Assembly (NCBI GenBank): GCA_945952065.1 | Contig: CAMFGY010000003.1 | Span: 248,001 to 312,000 of the forward strand | DNA: 64,000 nucleotides | Direction of reading: 5' to 3' | From: an uncultured Burkholderiales bacterium | GTDB lineage: Bacteria > Pseudomonadota > Gammaproteobacteria > Burkholderiales > Burkholderiaceae_C | Shown here: one piece after another, positions 45,263-54,588 of the stretch | Layout of the letters: every line of letters starts with the position of its first letter | Position numbering within the stretch: the stretch's first letter is position 1 | Made by a program: the position numbers and the translations under genes | Notes under the pieces: model-generated | What the model was told of the DNA's origin: nothing | The model's input: only the letters and a program-made list of their open reading frames with translations | Database searches by the model: none

Positions 45263-46257
45263 AGAATCAAGCCTTCATGTTGCTCCAGCAAAGCGTGGCG
45301 AGTGCTTGCGCTTTGCAGTTGTTGCAGCCACCAGCTCAGCGCCAAGCCGGGCGGCTGGCCGCTCGGGGCGCTGCCTTGCCCACTGCTTTTGCGCCAGGCG
45401 TAGTGCATGGGAAAACGGTTGGGCGCTTGCCTGCGGGTCAGCTCCACCAAGCGCCCCGCCTCGATATGGCGGCGCACCATGGCGCGCGGCAGATTGCCGC
45501 AGCCAATGCCGCGCAGCATGGCTTCGAGCTTGCTGGACATGCTGGGCAGGGTCAGCACCTCTTGGCCGGGCACCACGCCGATGGTCACGGGCGCCAGGCT
45601 GCGGGCGGTGTCGGCCACGGTGATGATGCGGTGCTCGGCAATCGCGCTCAGCTCCAAGGGCTGCGGCAGCTGCGCCAGCGGGTGATGGGGGGCGGCGCAA
45701 AACACCATCTCCATCTCGCCCAGCAATTCGCAATGCACGGCGCTGCCCGGCGGCTGGGCCGAGGTGCCGATGGCCAGATCGGCCTGCCCGGAGATCAAGG
45801 CCTCCCAGGTGCCCGCCAGCACATCGACCCGCAGCTTCAAGCGGGTGGGCGGCGCGCTGGGGGCCTCGGGGCTGCCCGCCTTGATTTGATAGAAGGCCTC
45901 CATCAAATCAAAAATGGCGCGGCGCGCAATGGCATCGTCGATCACCAGGGTCAGCTCGCTTTCCCAGCCGGTGGCGATGCGTCGCACGCGGTTGGCCACG
46001 GCGTCGATTTCTTGCAGCAAGCGCCGGCCTTCGAGCAGCAATTCCTGGCCGGCAGCGGTCAGCTCGGCTTGGCGCGAGCGGCGGTCAAACAGCAGCACGT
46101 CCAGGGCTTCTTCCAGTTGCCGCACGCTATAGGTCAGGGCGGAGGGCACTTTGCCCATCTCACGCGCGGCCGCTGCAAAACTGCCGGTGCGTGCGATGGT
46201 GTCCATCATGCTCAGCGCCTCGGGGGTCAGCGCGCGGTACTTCTCGGGTTTGTGCAT
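45259..46257 (-). CDS. LysR-type transcriptional regulator
   Basis: The 332-residue regulator has an N-terminal winged HTH ([45 protein letters not shown]) and a C-terminal type 2 periplasmic-binding-like effector domain. It is divergent from the pirin gene (133 bp apart), the classic layout for LysR control of its neighbour. Two dyads in that gap fit its binding sites. It shares a 4-base overlap with gluQRS. Confidence 0.93.
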   Translation of the reverse strand: MHKPEKYRALTPEALSMMDTIARTGSFAAAAREMGKVPSALTYSVRQLEEALDVLLFDRRSRQAELTAAGQELLLEGRRLLQEIDAVANRVRRIATGWESELTLVIDDAIARRAIFDLMEAFYQIKAGSPEAPSAPPTRLKLRVDVLAGTWEALISGQADLAIGTSAQPPGSAVHCELLGEMEMVFCAAPHHPLAQLPQPLELSAIAEHRIITVADTARSLAPVTIGVVPGQEVLTLPSMSSKLEAMLRGIGCGNLPRAMVRRHIEAGRLVELTRRQAPNRFPMHYAWRKSSGQGSAPSGQPPGLALSWWLQQLQSASTRHALLEQHEGLIL

Positions 46258-46279
46258 GGTCTCGGGTCTCGCTCAGGGC

Positions 46280-46306
46280 TTCATCTTATTTGAACGATGC
46301 CTTCAA
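46280..46306. promoter_or_regulatory. Overlapping T-N11-A dyads between lysR and pirin
   Basis: TTCA-N7-TGAA (46280-46294) and TTGAA-N7-TTCAA (46290-46306) overlap and both fit the T-N11-A LysR box. They lie in the 133-bp divergent gap, about 85 bp upstream of the pirin ATG. Confidence 0.5.
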
Positions 46307-46390
46307 GGGACATGCGCCATTTCTGCACAGGGCTGGCCTACATTGACGCCATGCCGCAATGCTTGCGACCGATGATTCAGGAGAACCGCC

Positions 46391-47113
46391 ATGCTTGAAC
46401 TGATCAAATCTTCCGAACGGGGCTATGCCGACCATGGCTGGCTGAAGTCCTTTCACAGCTTTTCCTTTGCCGACTACTTTGATGCCAAGCGCATGGGCTT
46501 TGGTGCTTTGCGCGTCATCAATGAAGATCGCATCGCGCCGGGCACGGGCTTTGGCACCCATGGTCACCGGGATATGGAAATCATCAGCTATGTGTTGGAC
46601 GGCGAGTTGGCCCACAAAGACAGCATGGGCAATGGCTCGGCGGGCGGGGCCCACAGCGGGGTGATCCGGCCCGGCGATGTGCAGCGCATGAGTGCCGGCA
46701 CGGGCGTGCGCCACAGCGAGTTCAACCATGCTGAGGGGCAGAGCACCCACTTTTTGCAGATCTGGATTCAGCCCAATCAATTGGGCGTGGCGCCCAGCTA
46801 TCAGCAAGAGCATTTCGCTGCGCATGAAAAGCGCGGCCGTTTGCGCCTGATCGCCTCAGCTGACGGGGCCGAAGGCTCGGTGCGCATCCATGCCGATGCC
46901 CGGCTGTACGCGGCCTTGTTGGACGGAAGCGAGAGCACCTCACTCGACCTGGCCCCCGGCCGCCTGGCCTATGTGCATGTGGCGCGGGGCCGCTTGGAGG
47001 TGAACGGGCAAAGCTTGTCGGCGGGCGACGCCTTGCAGCTGCGCGAGGAGGCGAGCGTGCTGCTGTCGGCTGGCCAGGATGCGGAGGTGCTGGTCTTTGA
47101 TCTTGCCCCTTGA
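46391..47113 (+). CDS. Pirin family protein
   Basis: The 240-residue bicupin has the metal site GTHGHRDMEIISYVLDGELAHKDSMGN in the N-terminal cupin and GDVQRMSAGTGVRHSEFN after it, with a degenerate C-terminal cupin. Close relatives such as YhhW act as quercetin dioxygenases or redox-sensitive regulators. AGGAGA precedes ATG 46391. The divergent LysR regulator is likely to control it. Confidence 0.95.
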   Translation: MLELIKSSERGYADHGWLKSFHSFSFADYFDAKRMGFGALRVINEDRIAPGTGFGTHGHRDMEIISYVLDGELAHKDSMGNGSAGGAHSGVIRPGDVQRMSAGTGVRHSEFNHAEGQSTHFLQIWIQPNQLGVAPSYQQEHFAAHEKRGRLRLIASADGAEGSVRIHADARLYAALLDGSESTSLDLAPGRLAYVHVARGRLEVNGQSLSAGDALQLREEASVLLSAGQDAEVLVFDLAP

Positions 47114-47224
47114 GCCAGTCGGGCAGTCGCTCTTGGCCGTTTGTCCGGCACGAGGTCAGTAAGGAGTTCTGGCACTATCCTTGCGAGTGAAGTTCTTGCT
47201 CTTTTGCTCTTGAGTCTGCCCGCC

Positions 47225-47938
47225 ATGAAACTGTTTGATCTCCTCACCTTTTTGCCCGCCTTGGATTGGCTCGCCCTCTTGGTTTTTTTTGCGGCCTGGG
47301 CGGGCTACGCGAGTTTTGCCAAACGGCGTTCGCAGTTTGACGGTTCTTTGTTGGCGGCCACCAATTTGGAACGCTGGCGCTGGATGTATCAGGCGACCTT
47401 TCGCGATGTGCGGGTGGTAGACGGCGTGGTGGTGCAAAACCTCTCCACCAGTCCTTCCTTCTTTGCTTCCACCACCATTCTGATCATCGGCGGCTTGCTG
47501 GCCATGCTGGGCGCGGGCGAGAAGGCCTCGGAGTTGGTGCGCGAGCTGCCCTTCACCGCGCGCACCTCGGAGTTGGTCTTCGAGCTGAAATTGGTGCTGT
47601 TGACGGCGATCTTCATCTACGCCTTTTTCCGTTTCACTTGGAGCATGCGTCAGTACACCTTTGGCGCCTTGCTGGTGGGCGCTGCGCCAGACCACACCCG
47701 CTTCGAGAGTGGCGAGGCCTCGCGTGAAGCGTTTGCGGACCGGGCAGGGCGGGTGATGGGCTTGGCCGCTGAGACCTTCAATGACGGGCTGCGTGCCTAC
47801 TATTTGTCGTTTGCGGCCGTGGCCTGGTTCTTCTCACCCTGGGCTTTTTTGGTGGCCACTTTTGGCGTGATCTATGTGCTGTACCAGCGCGAATTTCACT
47901 CGGATATTTTGAAGGTCTTGCGGTCCAGCGGCACCTGA
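47225..47938 (+). CDS. DUF599 family membrane protein
   Basis: The 237-residue protein has about four TM segments (LPALDWLALLVFFAAWAGY, ASTTILIIGGLLAML, LVFELKLVLLTAIFIYAFFRF and a C-terminal one) with FEL.L and SF.TW-type residues and Arg/Glu-rich loops typical of DUF599. Function is unknown. ATG 47225 opens MKLFDLLTFLPAL; an upstream in-frame codon would add a non-conserved 28 residues. Confidence 0.85.
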   Translation: MKLFDLLTFLPALDWLALLVFFAAWAGYASFAKRRSQFDGSLLAATNLERWRWMYQATFRDVRVVDGVVVQNLSTSPSFFASTTILIIGGLLAMLGAGEKASELVRELPFTARTSELVFELKLVLLTAIFIYAFFRFTWSMRQYTFGALLVGAAPDHTRFESGEASREAFADRAGRVMGLAAETFNDGLRAYYLSFAAVAWFFSPWAFLVATFGVIYVLYQREFHSDILKVLRSSGT

Positions 47939-47967
47939 GTCGCGCAGGCTTGGGCGCGACAGAGTGA

Positions 47968-50328
47968 TCAAGTCTTGGGCCGAGGGGCAAGCAAGGGCAG
48001 GGTGATGAAGACCGTGCAGCCCCGGCCGGGCGCGGACTCGATCTTCACCACGCCACCCAGTGTCTTATTGACCAAGTTGTCGACGATGGACATGCCCAGG
48101 CCGCTGCCACCGCGGCCGATCTTGGTGCTGAAGAACGGGGTGAAGAGCTGCGCCAAAGTGGCCTCGTCCATGCCTCGGCCATTGTCTCGGCATTGAATCA
48201 AAACATGGTCCGTTCCCGCCCATTCGGCGCTGATGCGGAGCTCGCCGCCTTGCTCTAGACCTTCAAAGGCATGGAGGTAAGCGTTGTTGATCAGATTGGT
48301 CAGCACCTGTTCCAGTGGGCCGGGGTAGCTGTCGAAGACCATGCCTTCGGGCACGTCCAACTGGATGTGGATCTTCTCGCGTTGATGGCGCTTCAAGCCT
48401 GGAGCGAGTGCATCCAGCAATTCCTGCAAGACCTGGCGCAAATCGAAGCTGCGCCTTTGCTCACTGGCCTGATCGGTGGCCACTTGACGAAAACCTTTGA
48501 GCAAATCAACCGCCCGCTCCATATTGCGCGCCGCCAACTCGCTGCCTTCGATCATCTGCGAGAGAAACTGCGTCAAATCACTGCGGCGCAGCGCCTTGCC
48601 ATTGAGCACGTTGTGCTGAAACTCTTTGGCCAAGGCAGCCAGGGTACTGGCGCCAATCAAGCCATTGCTCATCGGCGTGCTGAGTTCATGCGAGACACCG
48701 GCCACCAAGGTGTTCAAGGTCGCCTTGGCTTCGCTGCGTACCAAGTCCTCGCGGGCCATGCGCAGTTTTTGCATGGCTTCTTCCAACTCCGCGCCGCGCT
48801 GCGCCACGCGCTGCTCCAGGGTGTTGTTCAACTCCAGAATGCGCGCCTCGGCCTGCTTGCGGTCTTCGATCTCCACCATGGCGCCCGCAATCAGCAGCGC
48901 CCGGCCCTGCGCATCCCTTTGCAAGACCTGGCCGGTGTTGGACACCCAAACCCAGCCCAGTTGGGCGTGGCGGCGCCGGTACTCCACGGTGTAGGCCGGT
49001 GTTTCGCCGCGCAGGTGTTGATGCAGGGCCTGCTCGATGCGGGCGAGCTCATCGGGGTGGCAGTCGTCTTGCCAGCGGTAATTTTTGCGGGCGCGGAACT
49101 CGGCGAGGTCCAGCCCGCCGATTTCGGCCCAGCGCTTGTTGACCCGAATCTCTTGCGTTTGGAAGTTGTACTCCCAACTGCCGGCCTGGGTACCGTCGAT
49201 GACGTTTTGCAAGCGTTGGTGCTCGTCCATCAAAGAAAGCTGGGCTTGCTGCAGGCGGCGCCGGTCTTGCAAGGTGCGTGCCGTGGCCACCATCAACAGC
49301 AGCGTGAACAACAGCCCCGCCGCAAGCACCCAGGCCGCAGGGCTGGGCGGCAGTGCGGCGAAAAACTCCGGTCGAGGTTGCAGGCGCAACTGCCAGCTGC
49401 GTTGCGCCACATGGATCGTTCTGACTCGATCTTGTTTTTGCGCGGCGCTCGCCTGCACGGCGTTTGCGCCGACCGAGGGGCTGCTGTAAATGGCTTTGTC
49501 CAAGGCCATGGCGGGGTCAAAGACCCGCAGGTCCAGATGTGCGGCCGAGGCAAGCTCGCTGGCTTGTTGCAACAAAGGCGGCAATTCGATCACCAAGGCC
49601 AGATAGCCCCGCAGCCGCCGTTGCGGTGGCAGGCTGCCGGGCTCATGGTCCCAATAGACCGGCGTGGTGATGGAAAAACCAAAGGCCTGAGAGCCAGGAA
49701 TGTCGCCGCGCAAGACGCGAAAGCTCTCTGAGGCCACCGGCAGCCCGAGCTGGGCGGACTGCAGCTTGGAGCGCATGCGCAGCTCGTCGGCGGCCAAGTT
49801 GAAGCCCCAGGCGGCATTGGTTTCCGGCCAGGAGTACAGCACAGGCAAATAGTGGTCGCGCGCTGGCGCTGGCAGCCAATGGCCGGTGTTGACGTCGGGC
49901 TCCACCACGCGAAAGTCACCCAGCCCTTGCGCGCGGGCCTCTTGTTCGAAGCGGGCACGCTCGGCCGCCGCCAGCAGCGGTTGCCACTCCATCACTTTGA
50001 CGCTGGGCAGCTGCTCGGTCAGGCCTTGGGCATAACGATTGAACTCGGCGCGTTGCAGCTGAGGCTTTTGCTCCAGCATCAGGCTGGCACTGCGCGCCGC
50101 CTCGGCGGTGCGAATCAACTCCAGCTCCACCGAGCTGAGCACTTTGTTGACTGCCGCGCTGAGGATCTCTTCCTGGCGCAGGGCGTCGGCATCTCGCAAG
50201 GCCCGGTAGCCCAGACCACTCATGCTGCCGCCGATCAGCGCGATGACCAGAAGCGCCCAGAGCTCCTTCAAGCCCAGGCCCGTGGCTGCCGTGCGCGGCG
50301 AAGCAGAGCTTGGGGCCGTGGCGCTCAT
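47968..50328 (-). CDS. CHASE-PAS sensor histidine kinase
   Basis: The 786-residue membrane kinase has TM1 (about 24-44), an extracellular CHASE domain (about 80-290, with LPSVKVMEWQPLL and FGFSITTPVYW) and TM2 (about 325-350). One PAS/PAC (about 375-490) is followed by a coiled coil, then HisKA with H547 in AGVSHELSTPMSNG and HATPase with NLINNAYLHAF, RDNGRGM and GRGGSGLGMSIV. CHASE domains bind extracellular small ligands. No response regulator is adjacent. It may share partners with the kinase at 9763-13167. Confidence 0.93.
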   Translation of the reverse strand: MSATAPSSASPRTAATGLGLKELWALLVIALIGGSMSGLGYRALRDADALRQEEILSAAVNKVLSSVELELIRTAEAARSASLMLEQKPQLQRAEFNRYAQGLTEQLPSVKVMEWQPLLAAAERARFEQEARAQGLGDFRVVEPDVNTGHWLPAPARDHYLPVLYSWPETNAAWGFNLAADELRMRSKLQSAQLGLPVASESFRVLRGDIPGSQAFGFSITTPVYWDHEPGSLPPQRRLRGYLALVIELPPLLQQASELASAAHLDLRVFDPAMALDKAIYSSPSVGANAVQASAAQKQDRVRTIHVAQRSWQLRLQPRPEFFAALPPSPAAWVLAAGLLFTLLLMVATARTLQDRRRLQQAQLSLMDEHQRLQNVIDGTQAGSWEYNFQTQEIRVNKRWAEIGGLDLAEFRARKNYRWQDDCHPDELARIEQALHQHLRGETPAYTVEYRRRHAQLGWVWVSNTGQVLQRDAQGRALLIAGAMVEIEDRKQAEARILELNNTLEQRVAQRGAELEEAMQKLRMAREDLVRSEAKATLNTLVAGVSHELSTPMSNGLIGASTLAALAKEFQHNVLNGKALRRSDLTQFLSQMIEGSELAARNMERAVDLLKGFRQVATDQASEQRRSFDLRQVLQELLDALAPGLKRHQREKIHIQLDVPEGMVFDSYPGPLEQVLTNLINNAYLHAFEGLEQGGELRISAEWAGTDHVLIQCRDNGRGMDEATLAQLFTPFFSTKIGRGGSGLGMSIVDNLVNKTLGGVVKIESAPGRGCTVFITLPLLAPRPKT

Positions 50329-50354
50329 GGATCAGCCTGGGGCCCGTCGCGGCT

Positions 50355-51125
50355 TTACTTCAGCCCGCCGCTCAAGAACTGCTGCAAGCGCTGGCTTTGC
50401 GGCTTGAGCAAGACTTCGCGCGGATTGCCTTCCTCCTCAACCCGGCCCTGGTGCAGGAACAAGGTGTAGTTGGACACCTCGCGGGCAAAGCCCATTTCGT
50501 GGGTGACGACGATCATGGTGCGGCCTTCGGCGGCGAGGTCGCGCATCACCTTCAGCACTTCGCCCACCAACTCTGGGTCGAGCGCCGAGGTGGGTTCGTC
50601 AAACAGCATCACCTCGGGCTCCACCGCCAGGGCGCGCGCAATCGCCACGCGTTGCTGCTCGCCGCCGGAGAGTTGGGCCGGATAGACGTCTTTGCGGTGG
50701 CTGACACCGACCCGCGCCAGCAGCGCTTCGGCCTTGGCGATGGCCTCGGCACGCGGCACGCCCAGCACATGGATGGGCGCCTCGATGACGTTTTCAATCA
50801 CCGTGCGGTGGCCCCAGAGGTTGAAGTTTTGGAACACCATGGCCAGGCGCGAGCGCCAGTGCTGCAGTTGTTTGGCGTCGGCGGATTTGAGGCTGCCATC
50901 GCGGTCACGCACCAGCTTGAGTTCTTCGCCATTCAGCGACAAGCGCCCCTCATAGGGCTGCTCTAGCAAATTCAAGCAGCGCAAAAAAGTGCTTTTGCCT
51001 GAGCCGCTGGAGCCGATCAGGGTGATCACATCGCCGGTTTTGGCCGACAGTGAGACGCCTTTGAGCACCTCACGTTCCCCGTAGCGCTTGTGCAGGTTTT
51101 CAACAATCAAACTGGCTTCAGACAT
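50355..51125 (-). CDS. Basic amino acid ABC transporter ATPase (HisP-like)
   Basis: The 256-residue ATPase has Walker A GSSGSGKSTFLRC, Q-loop QNFNLWGHRTV, signature LSGGEQQRVA and Walker B LFDEPTSALDPE. The order (RVAIARALAVEPEVMLFDEPTSALD) is typical of polar amino acid importers. It closes a five-gene minus-strand operon (binding protein, two permeases, deacylase, ATPase), all oriented the same way. Histidine or arginine/ornithine is the likely substrate class. Confidence 0.95.
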   Translation of the reverse strand: MSEASLIVENLHKRYGEREVLKGVSLSAKTGDVITLIGSSGSGKSTFLRCLNLLEQPYEGRLSLNGEELKLVRDRDGSLKSADAKQLQHWRSRLAMVFQNFNLWGHRTVIENVIEAPIHVLGVPRAEAIAKAEALLARVGVSHRKDVYPAQLSGGEQQRVAIARALAVEPEVMLFDEPTSALDPELVGEVLKVMRDLAAEGRTMIVVTHEMGFAREVSNYTLFLHQGRVEEEGNPREVLLKPQSQRLQQFLSGGLK

Positions 51126-51137
51126 GTCTTGGCTCTC

Positions 51138-52253
51138 TCAGGCGCCCAGCAATTTGCCGGTGCGGGTGGCGTTCAGGCCGGCAACCTTGGCGATTGTCAT
51201 GCCTGCAGTGGCGAAGCGAACAAAGTCGCGGGCAAAGAACAGGCCGTCCACGGGGCTCTTCATTTCGGTGACATTGCCGCTGAAGGGGCAAATCACATGG
51301 GCCAGCACATCGCCGGCGGCCACGGTTTCGCCCGCTTGCCGCAAAAAGGTCAAAACGCCCGCGCTGGCGGTTTTGATAGGCATGCAGCCGGCCAAGGGGC
51401 GGGCATCGCCCACCGGCGCGGGCATGGCCGGTGCCGGGCCGCTGATCAGGCCGCGATAGTTCAGGAAGTCGATGATGTTTTGCGCATCGGCCTCGGCCAA
51501 GCCATGTTCGACATCGGCGGCGCCGCGCAACTCCACCGTGACGGCCAAGCAGGCTTGCGGGATGGGGAATCGGCCCGCGAAGCGTCGGTCCCATTTCCAC
51601 CAGACCTGCGAGCAGGCTTCGTCGAAGGGGTTGTCGCCGGAGTCTTGCGCCAACAAGGTGACGCGTGCGCCCAGATAGATGGCCAGCGCCTCGCACTCCG
51701 GCCAGCAGGGCGTCTCGGTGTAGAGGTGCATGACGGCCTGGGCGTCGCAGTGCAGATCGAGCACGATGTCGGCATCGCAAGACATCTGCATCAAGAGGCG
51801 CCGCAGCGATTTCAGCTCCGTATCGGCCGGGGCGGCGGCAATGGCTTTGAGCAACTCGCGCCGCAGGACCTTGACGTTAGCGTCGGCATCTGGCCCCAGC
51901 TCGCTTTCGGCGGCCAAGGCGGCGGCCTCGATCTGGTCGGGGTAATGGCGGTTGAAGTTTTCACCGGAGCTGGCTTCGAAGCGGCCCAGATGCAGATGCA
52001 GCGCGTATTGCGACAAGCCAATCGGGTTGGCCACCGGCACCAGGATGATTTCGCCGTCGATGCGGCCGGCTTCTTCCAGCGCTTGCAGCTTTTGGCGCAG
52101 ATGGTGGGCCACCAGCATGCCGGGCAGTTCATCGGCATGCAGCGAGGCCTGGATATAGGCCTTTTTGCCACCGGGCTTGCCATAGTGCAGCGAGATCAAC
52201 TCGCGTTGCGTGCCGGGGGCGGGAGAGAGCAGTGGGTGATGTTGGATTTGCAT
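51138..52253 (-). CDS. Succinylglutamate desuccinylase/aspartoacylase-family deacylase
   Basis: The 371-residue zinc carboxypeptidase-like enzyme has zinc ligands in SLHADELPG (H39, E42) and in DADIVLDLHCDA (H168), matching the M14-like desuccinylase/aspartoacylase superfamily. The C-terminal part has a lipoyl-like beta-barrel pattern (AGCMPIKTASAGVLTFLRQAGETVAAGDVLAHV). Embedded in the transporter operon, it may deacylate an imported N-acyl amino acid. The exact substrate is unclear; AstE itself works on succinylglutamate. Confidence 0.85.
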   Translation of the reverse strand: MQIQHHPLLSPAPGTQRELISLHYGKPGGKKAYIQASLHADELPGMLVAHHLRQKLQALEEAGRIDGEIILVPVANPIGLSQYALHLHLGRFEASSGENFNRHYPDQIEAAALAAESELGPDADANVKVLRRELLKAIAAAPADTELKSLRRLLMQMSCDADIVLDLHCDAQAVMHLYTETPCWPECEALAIYLGARVTLLAQDSGDNPFDEACSQVWWKWDRRFAGRFPIPQACLAVTVELRGAADVEHGLAEADAQNIIDFLNYRGLISGPAPAMPAPVGDARPLAGCMPIKTASAGVLTFLRQAGETVAAGDVLAHVICPFSGNVTEMKSPVDGLFFARDFVRFATAGMTIAKVAGLNATRTGKLLGA

Positions 52254-52328
52254 CGAGAGCAGGGTTCAGGTCCTTGCGGCCACGCGCTCATGCAAGCACC
52301 GAGCTGACATGCGCGCGCGGTCCGCCAA

Positions 52329-53024
52329 TCAACGGGGCATCAAAGGCTTGAGCCAGCGGGCCTCGGCCTTGTGGAACAGGCCCACCAGGGTCAGCGTCAT
52401 CAGGAAGTAGAAGACCGCTGCGGTGATGAAGGCCTCGAAGGGGATGTAATAGGTTGAGTTGACTTGGCGCGCCGCGCCGGTCAGATCCAAGATGGTGACG
52501 ATGCTGGCCAGCGAGGTGCCGTGCAACATAAAGATTGCCTCATTGCTGTAGGCCGGCAAAGAGCGGCGCAGGGCCGAGGGCAAGATGATGCGTCTGAACA
52601 TCACCCAGCGGCTCATGCCAATCGCCTTGGCCGCTTCAATCTCACCGGCCGGTAGTGCCTTGATGGCGCCGGCAATGATCTCGGTGGTGTAGGCGCAGGT
52701 GTTCAACACAAAGCTCAGGCAGGCGCAGAACCAGGCCGAGCTCAAATAGGGCCAAAACAGGCTTTCGCGCACCGCCTCAAACTGCGCCAGTCCGTAATAG
52801 ATCAGGAACAGCTGCACCAGCATGGGCGTGCCGCGAAACACATAGGTGTAGAGCCAGATCAGGCGCGACACCGCGCCGCCCCAGCCGCTGCTGAGGCTGC
52901 GCAAAACGCCCAGCGGCACCGCAAACAACAGGCCCAGTACCAGCGAAATCACCAGCAACTGAAAGGTCGCCCAGGCACCGTCCAGATAGAGGGGGAAGTT
53001 CTCAACAATGGCTTCGAAATTCAT
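52329..53024 (-). CDS. Amino acid ABC transporter permease (HisM-like)
   Basis: The 231-residue permease has about five TM segments and the EAA-like loop GEIEAAKAIGMSRWVMFRRIILPSALR. It overlaps the first permease (ATGA at 53021-53024). The two permeases are expected to form the heterodimeric channel. Confidence 0.93.
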   Translation of the reverse strand: MNFEAIVENFPLYLDGAWATFQLLVISLVLGLLFAVPLGVLRSLSSGWGGAVSRLIWLYTYVFRGTPMLVQLFLIYYGLAQFEAVRESLFWPYLSSAWFCACLSFVLNTCAYTTEIIAGAIKALPAGEIEAAKAIGMSRWVMFRRIILPSALRRSLPAYSNEAIFMLHGTSLASIVTILDLTGAARQVNSTYYIPFEAFITAAVFYFLMTLTLVGLFHKAEARWLKPLMPR

Positions 53025-53725
53025 AAAGCACTCTTTCGCACGCCGGTCGAGAAACGCTTCTCCAGCCAGTTGAAAAGGAACTCACTGGCGGTGGTGAAGA
53101 GCAAATAAATCAGGGCCACAGCCAGATAGAAAACAAAGGGCTCGCGGGTCGTGCCTGCCGCTTGCTGGCCCCGCGTCATCAGGTCAGACAGACCAATCAC
53201 CGACACAATCGCCGTGCTTTTGATCAGCACCAGCCAGTTGTTCGACAAACCCGGCAAGGCATGGCGAAACATCTGCGGCCAAGTGATGCGCCAGGCGATT
53301 TGCCAGGGGCTCAGGCCAAAGGCCAGGCCAGCTTCGCGCTGGCCGGGGGGCACCGCCAAAAAGGCGCCACGGAAGGCCTCGGTCAGATAGGCGCCAAAGA
53401 TGAAACCAATCGTCAGCACCCCGGCGATATAGGGGTTGATGTCGATGTATTCGTCATGACCCAGGCTGGTCGCGATGCTGTTCACCGCCACTTGGCCGCC
53501 GTAAAAAATCAGCAGCATCAGCACCAGATCGGGCACCCCGCGGATCAGCGTGGTGTAGAGATAAGCCAGGGCGCGGGCGAATCGCCACTTCGACAGCTTG
53601 GCCATCGCGCCCATCAGTCCCAGCGTCACCGCCATGGCCAAAGAGGCCAGGGCCACGCTCAGCGTGACCCCAGCACCCTCCAGCAGGCTGGGCAGGAAGT
53701 CAAACAACAATCCTTGCAAAGCCAT
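53021..53725 (-). CDS. Amino acid ABC transporter permease (HisQ-like)
   Basis: The 234-residue permease has about five TM segments and the EAA loop GQREAGLAFGLSPWQIAWRITWPQMFRHALP, as in HisQ. N-terminal SVALASLAMAVTLGLMGAMAKL and the ASEFLFNWLEKRFS tail agree. It follows the binding protein gene with a 6-bp gap. Confidence 0.93.
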   Translation of the reverse strand: MALQGLLFDFLPSLLEGAGVTLSVALASLAMAVTLGLMGAMAKLSKWRFARALAYLYTTLIRGVPDLVLMLLIFYGGQVAVNSIATSLGHDEYIDINPYIAGVLTIGFIFGAYLTEAFRGAFLAVPPGQREAGLAFGLSPWQIAWRITWPQMFRHALPGLSNNWLVLIKSTAIVSVIGLSDLMTRGQQAAGTTREPFVFYLAVALIYLLFTTASEFLFNWLEKRFSTGVRKSAL

Positions 53726-53731
53726 CAGGTC

Positions 53732-54517
53732 TTACTTTTTCGGTGCGATGTCGTAGGGGAAGTACTTGTCATTGAGCTTCTTGAAGGTGCCATTGGCGGC
53801 CACGGCAGCAATCGCATCATTGAACTTCTTGCCCAAGGTCTTTTCGTCGGCCTTGCGCATGCCCACGCCGGAGCCGGTACCGAAGTACTTCACGTCGTCG
53901 TAGTTGGGGCCGATCATCGCAAAGCCCTTGCCTTCGGGCTTGCTCAAAAAGCCTTGGTCAATTGCCACCAGGTCAGCCAGGGTCAGTTCGATGCGGCCCG
54001 ACTTCAGGTCCAAAAAGGCCTGGTCTTGCGTTGCGTAGCGCACGATCTCGCTTTGCTTGAAGGTGGCGGCGGCGAACTTTTCGTGGATGGTGGCGCGCTG
54101 CACGCCGATCTTCTTGCCCTTCAGGCCGGCGGGCGAGAAGTCCAGCTTGGCATCGGCCTTGCCTGCAAAGCGTGCGGGCGTGTTGTAGTAGGCGTTGGAG
54201 AAGGCGATGGTCTTCTTGCGCTCATCGGTGATGGAGACGGAGGCGATGATGGCGTCCACCTTCTTGGCTTGCAGTGCGGGGATCAGGCCGTCGAAGTCTT
54301 GTTGCACCAAGGTGCACTCGGCCTTCATTTCCGCGCAATAGGCCAGGGCCAGGTCGATCTCGAAGCCTTTGAGCTTGCCGTCGGCGCCGACTTCAGAGAA
54401 GGGAGGGTAGGCGCCTTCAACGCCAATGCGGATTTTTTTCCATTCCGGGGCCTGGGCTTGGGCGACGAGGGCGCTGCAGCCAAGGGCGATCAGGGCAATC
54501 AGTTGACGTTTTTGCAT
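53732..54517 (-). CDS. Basic amino acid ABC transporter binding protein (HisJ/ArgT-like)
   Basis: The 261-residue periplasmic protein has a signal peptide (IALIALGCSALVAQAQA). It has the family 3 solute-binding features: RIGVEGAYPPFSEVGADGKLKGFEIDLALAYCAEM, then FDGLIPALQAKKVDAIIASVSITDERKKTIAFSNAYY. The Arg-contacting motif suggests lysine/arginine/ornithine/histidine. It heads the operon; 71 bp separates it from the next gene upstream. Confidence 0.94.
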   Translation of the reverse strand: MQKRQLIALIALGCSALVAQAQAPEWKKIRIGVEGAYPPFSEVGADGKLKGFEIDLALAYCAEMKAECTLVQQDFDGLIPALQAKKVDAIIASVSITDERKKTIAFSNAYYNTPARFAGKADAKLDFSPAGLKGKKIGVQRATIHEKFAAATFKQSEIVRYATQDQAFLDLKSGRIELTLADLVAIDQGFLSKPEGKGFAMIGPNYDDVKYFGTGSGVGMRKADEKTLGKKFNDAIAAVAANGTFKKLNDKYFPYDIAPKK

Positions 54518-54588
54518 GACATCTCCAGGGAAGTGGTGATTGATGAAACCGAAGCGAGCATCTTGCTATGGATGCAAGCCTGCGGCAC

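Noticed and set aside
43130-45403. A 757-codon plus-strand frame across MgtC, FKBP and gluQRS
   Set aside because: It crosses three well-supported minus-strand genes and shows no domain.
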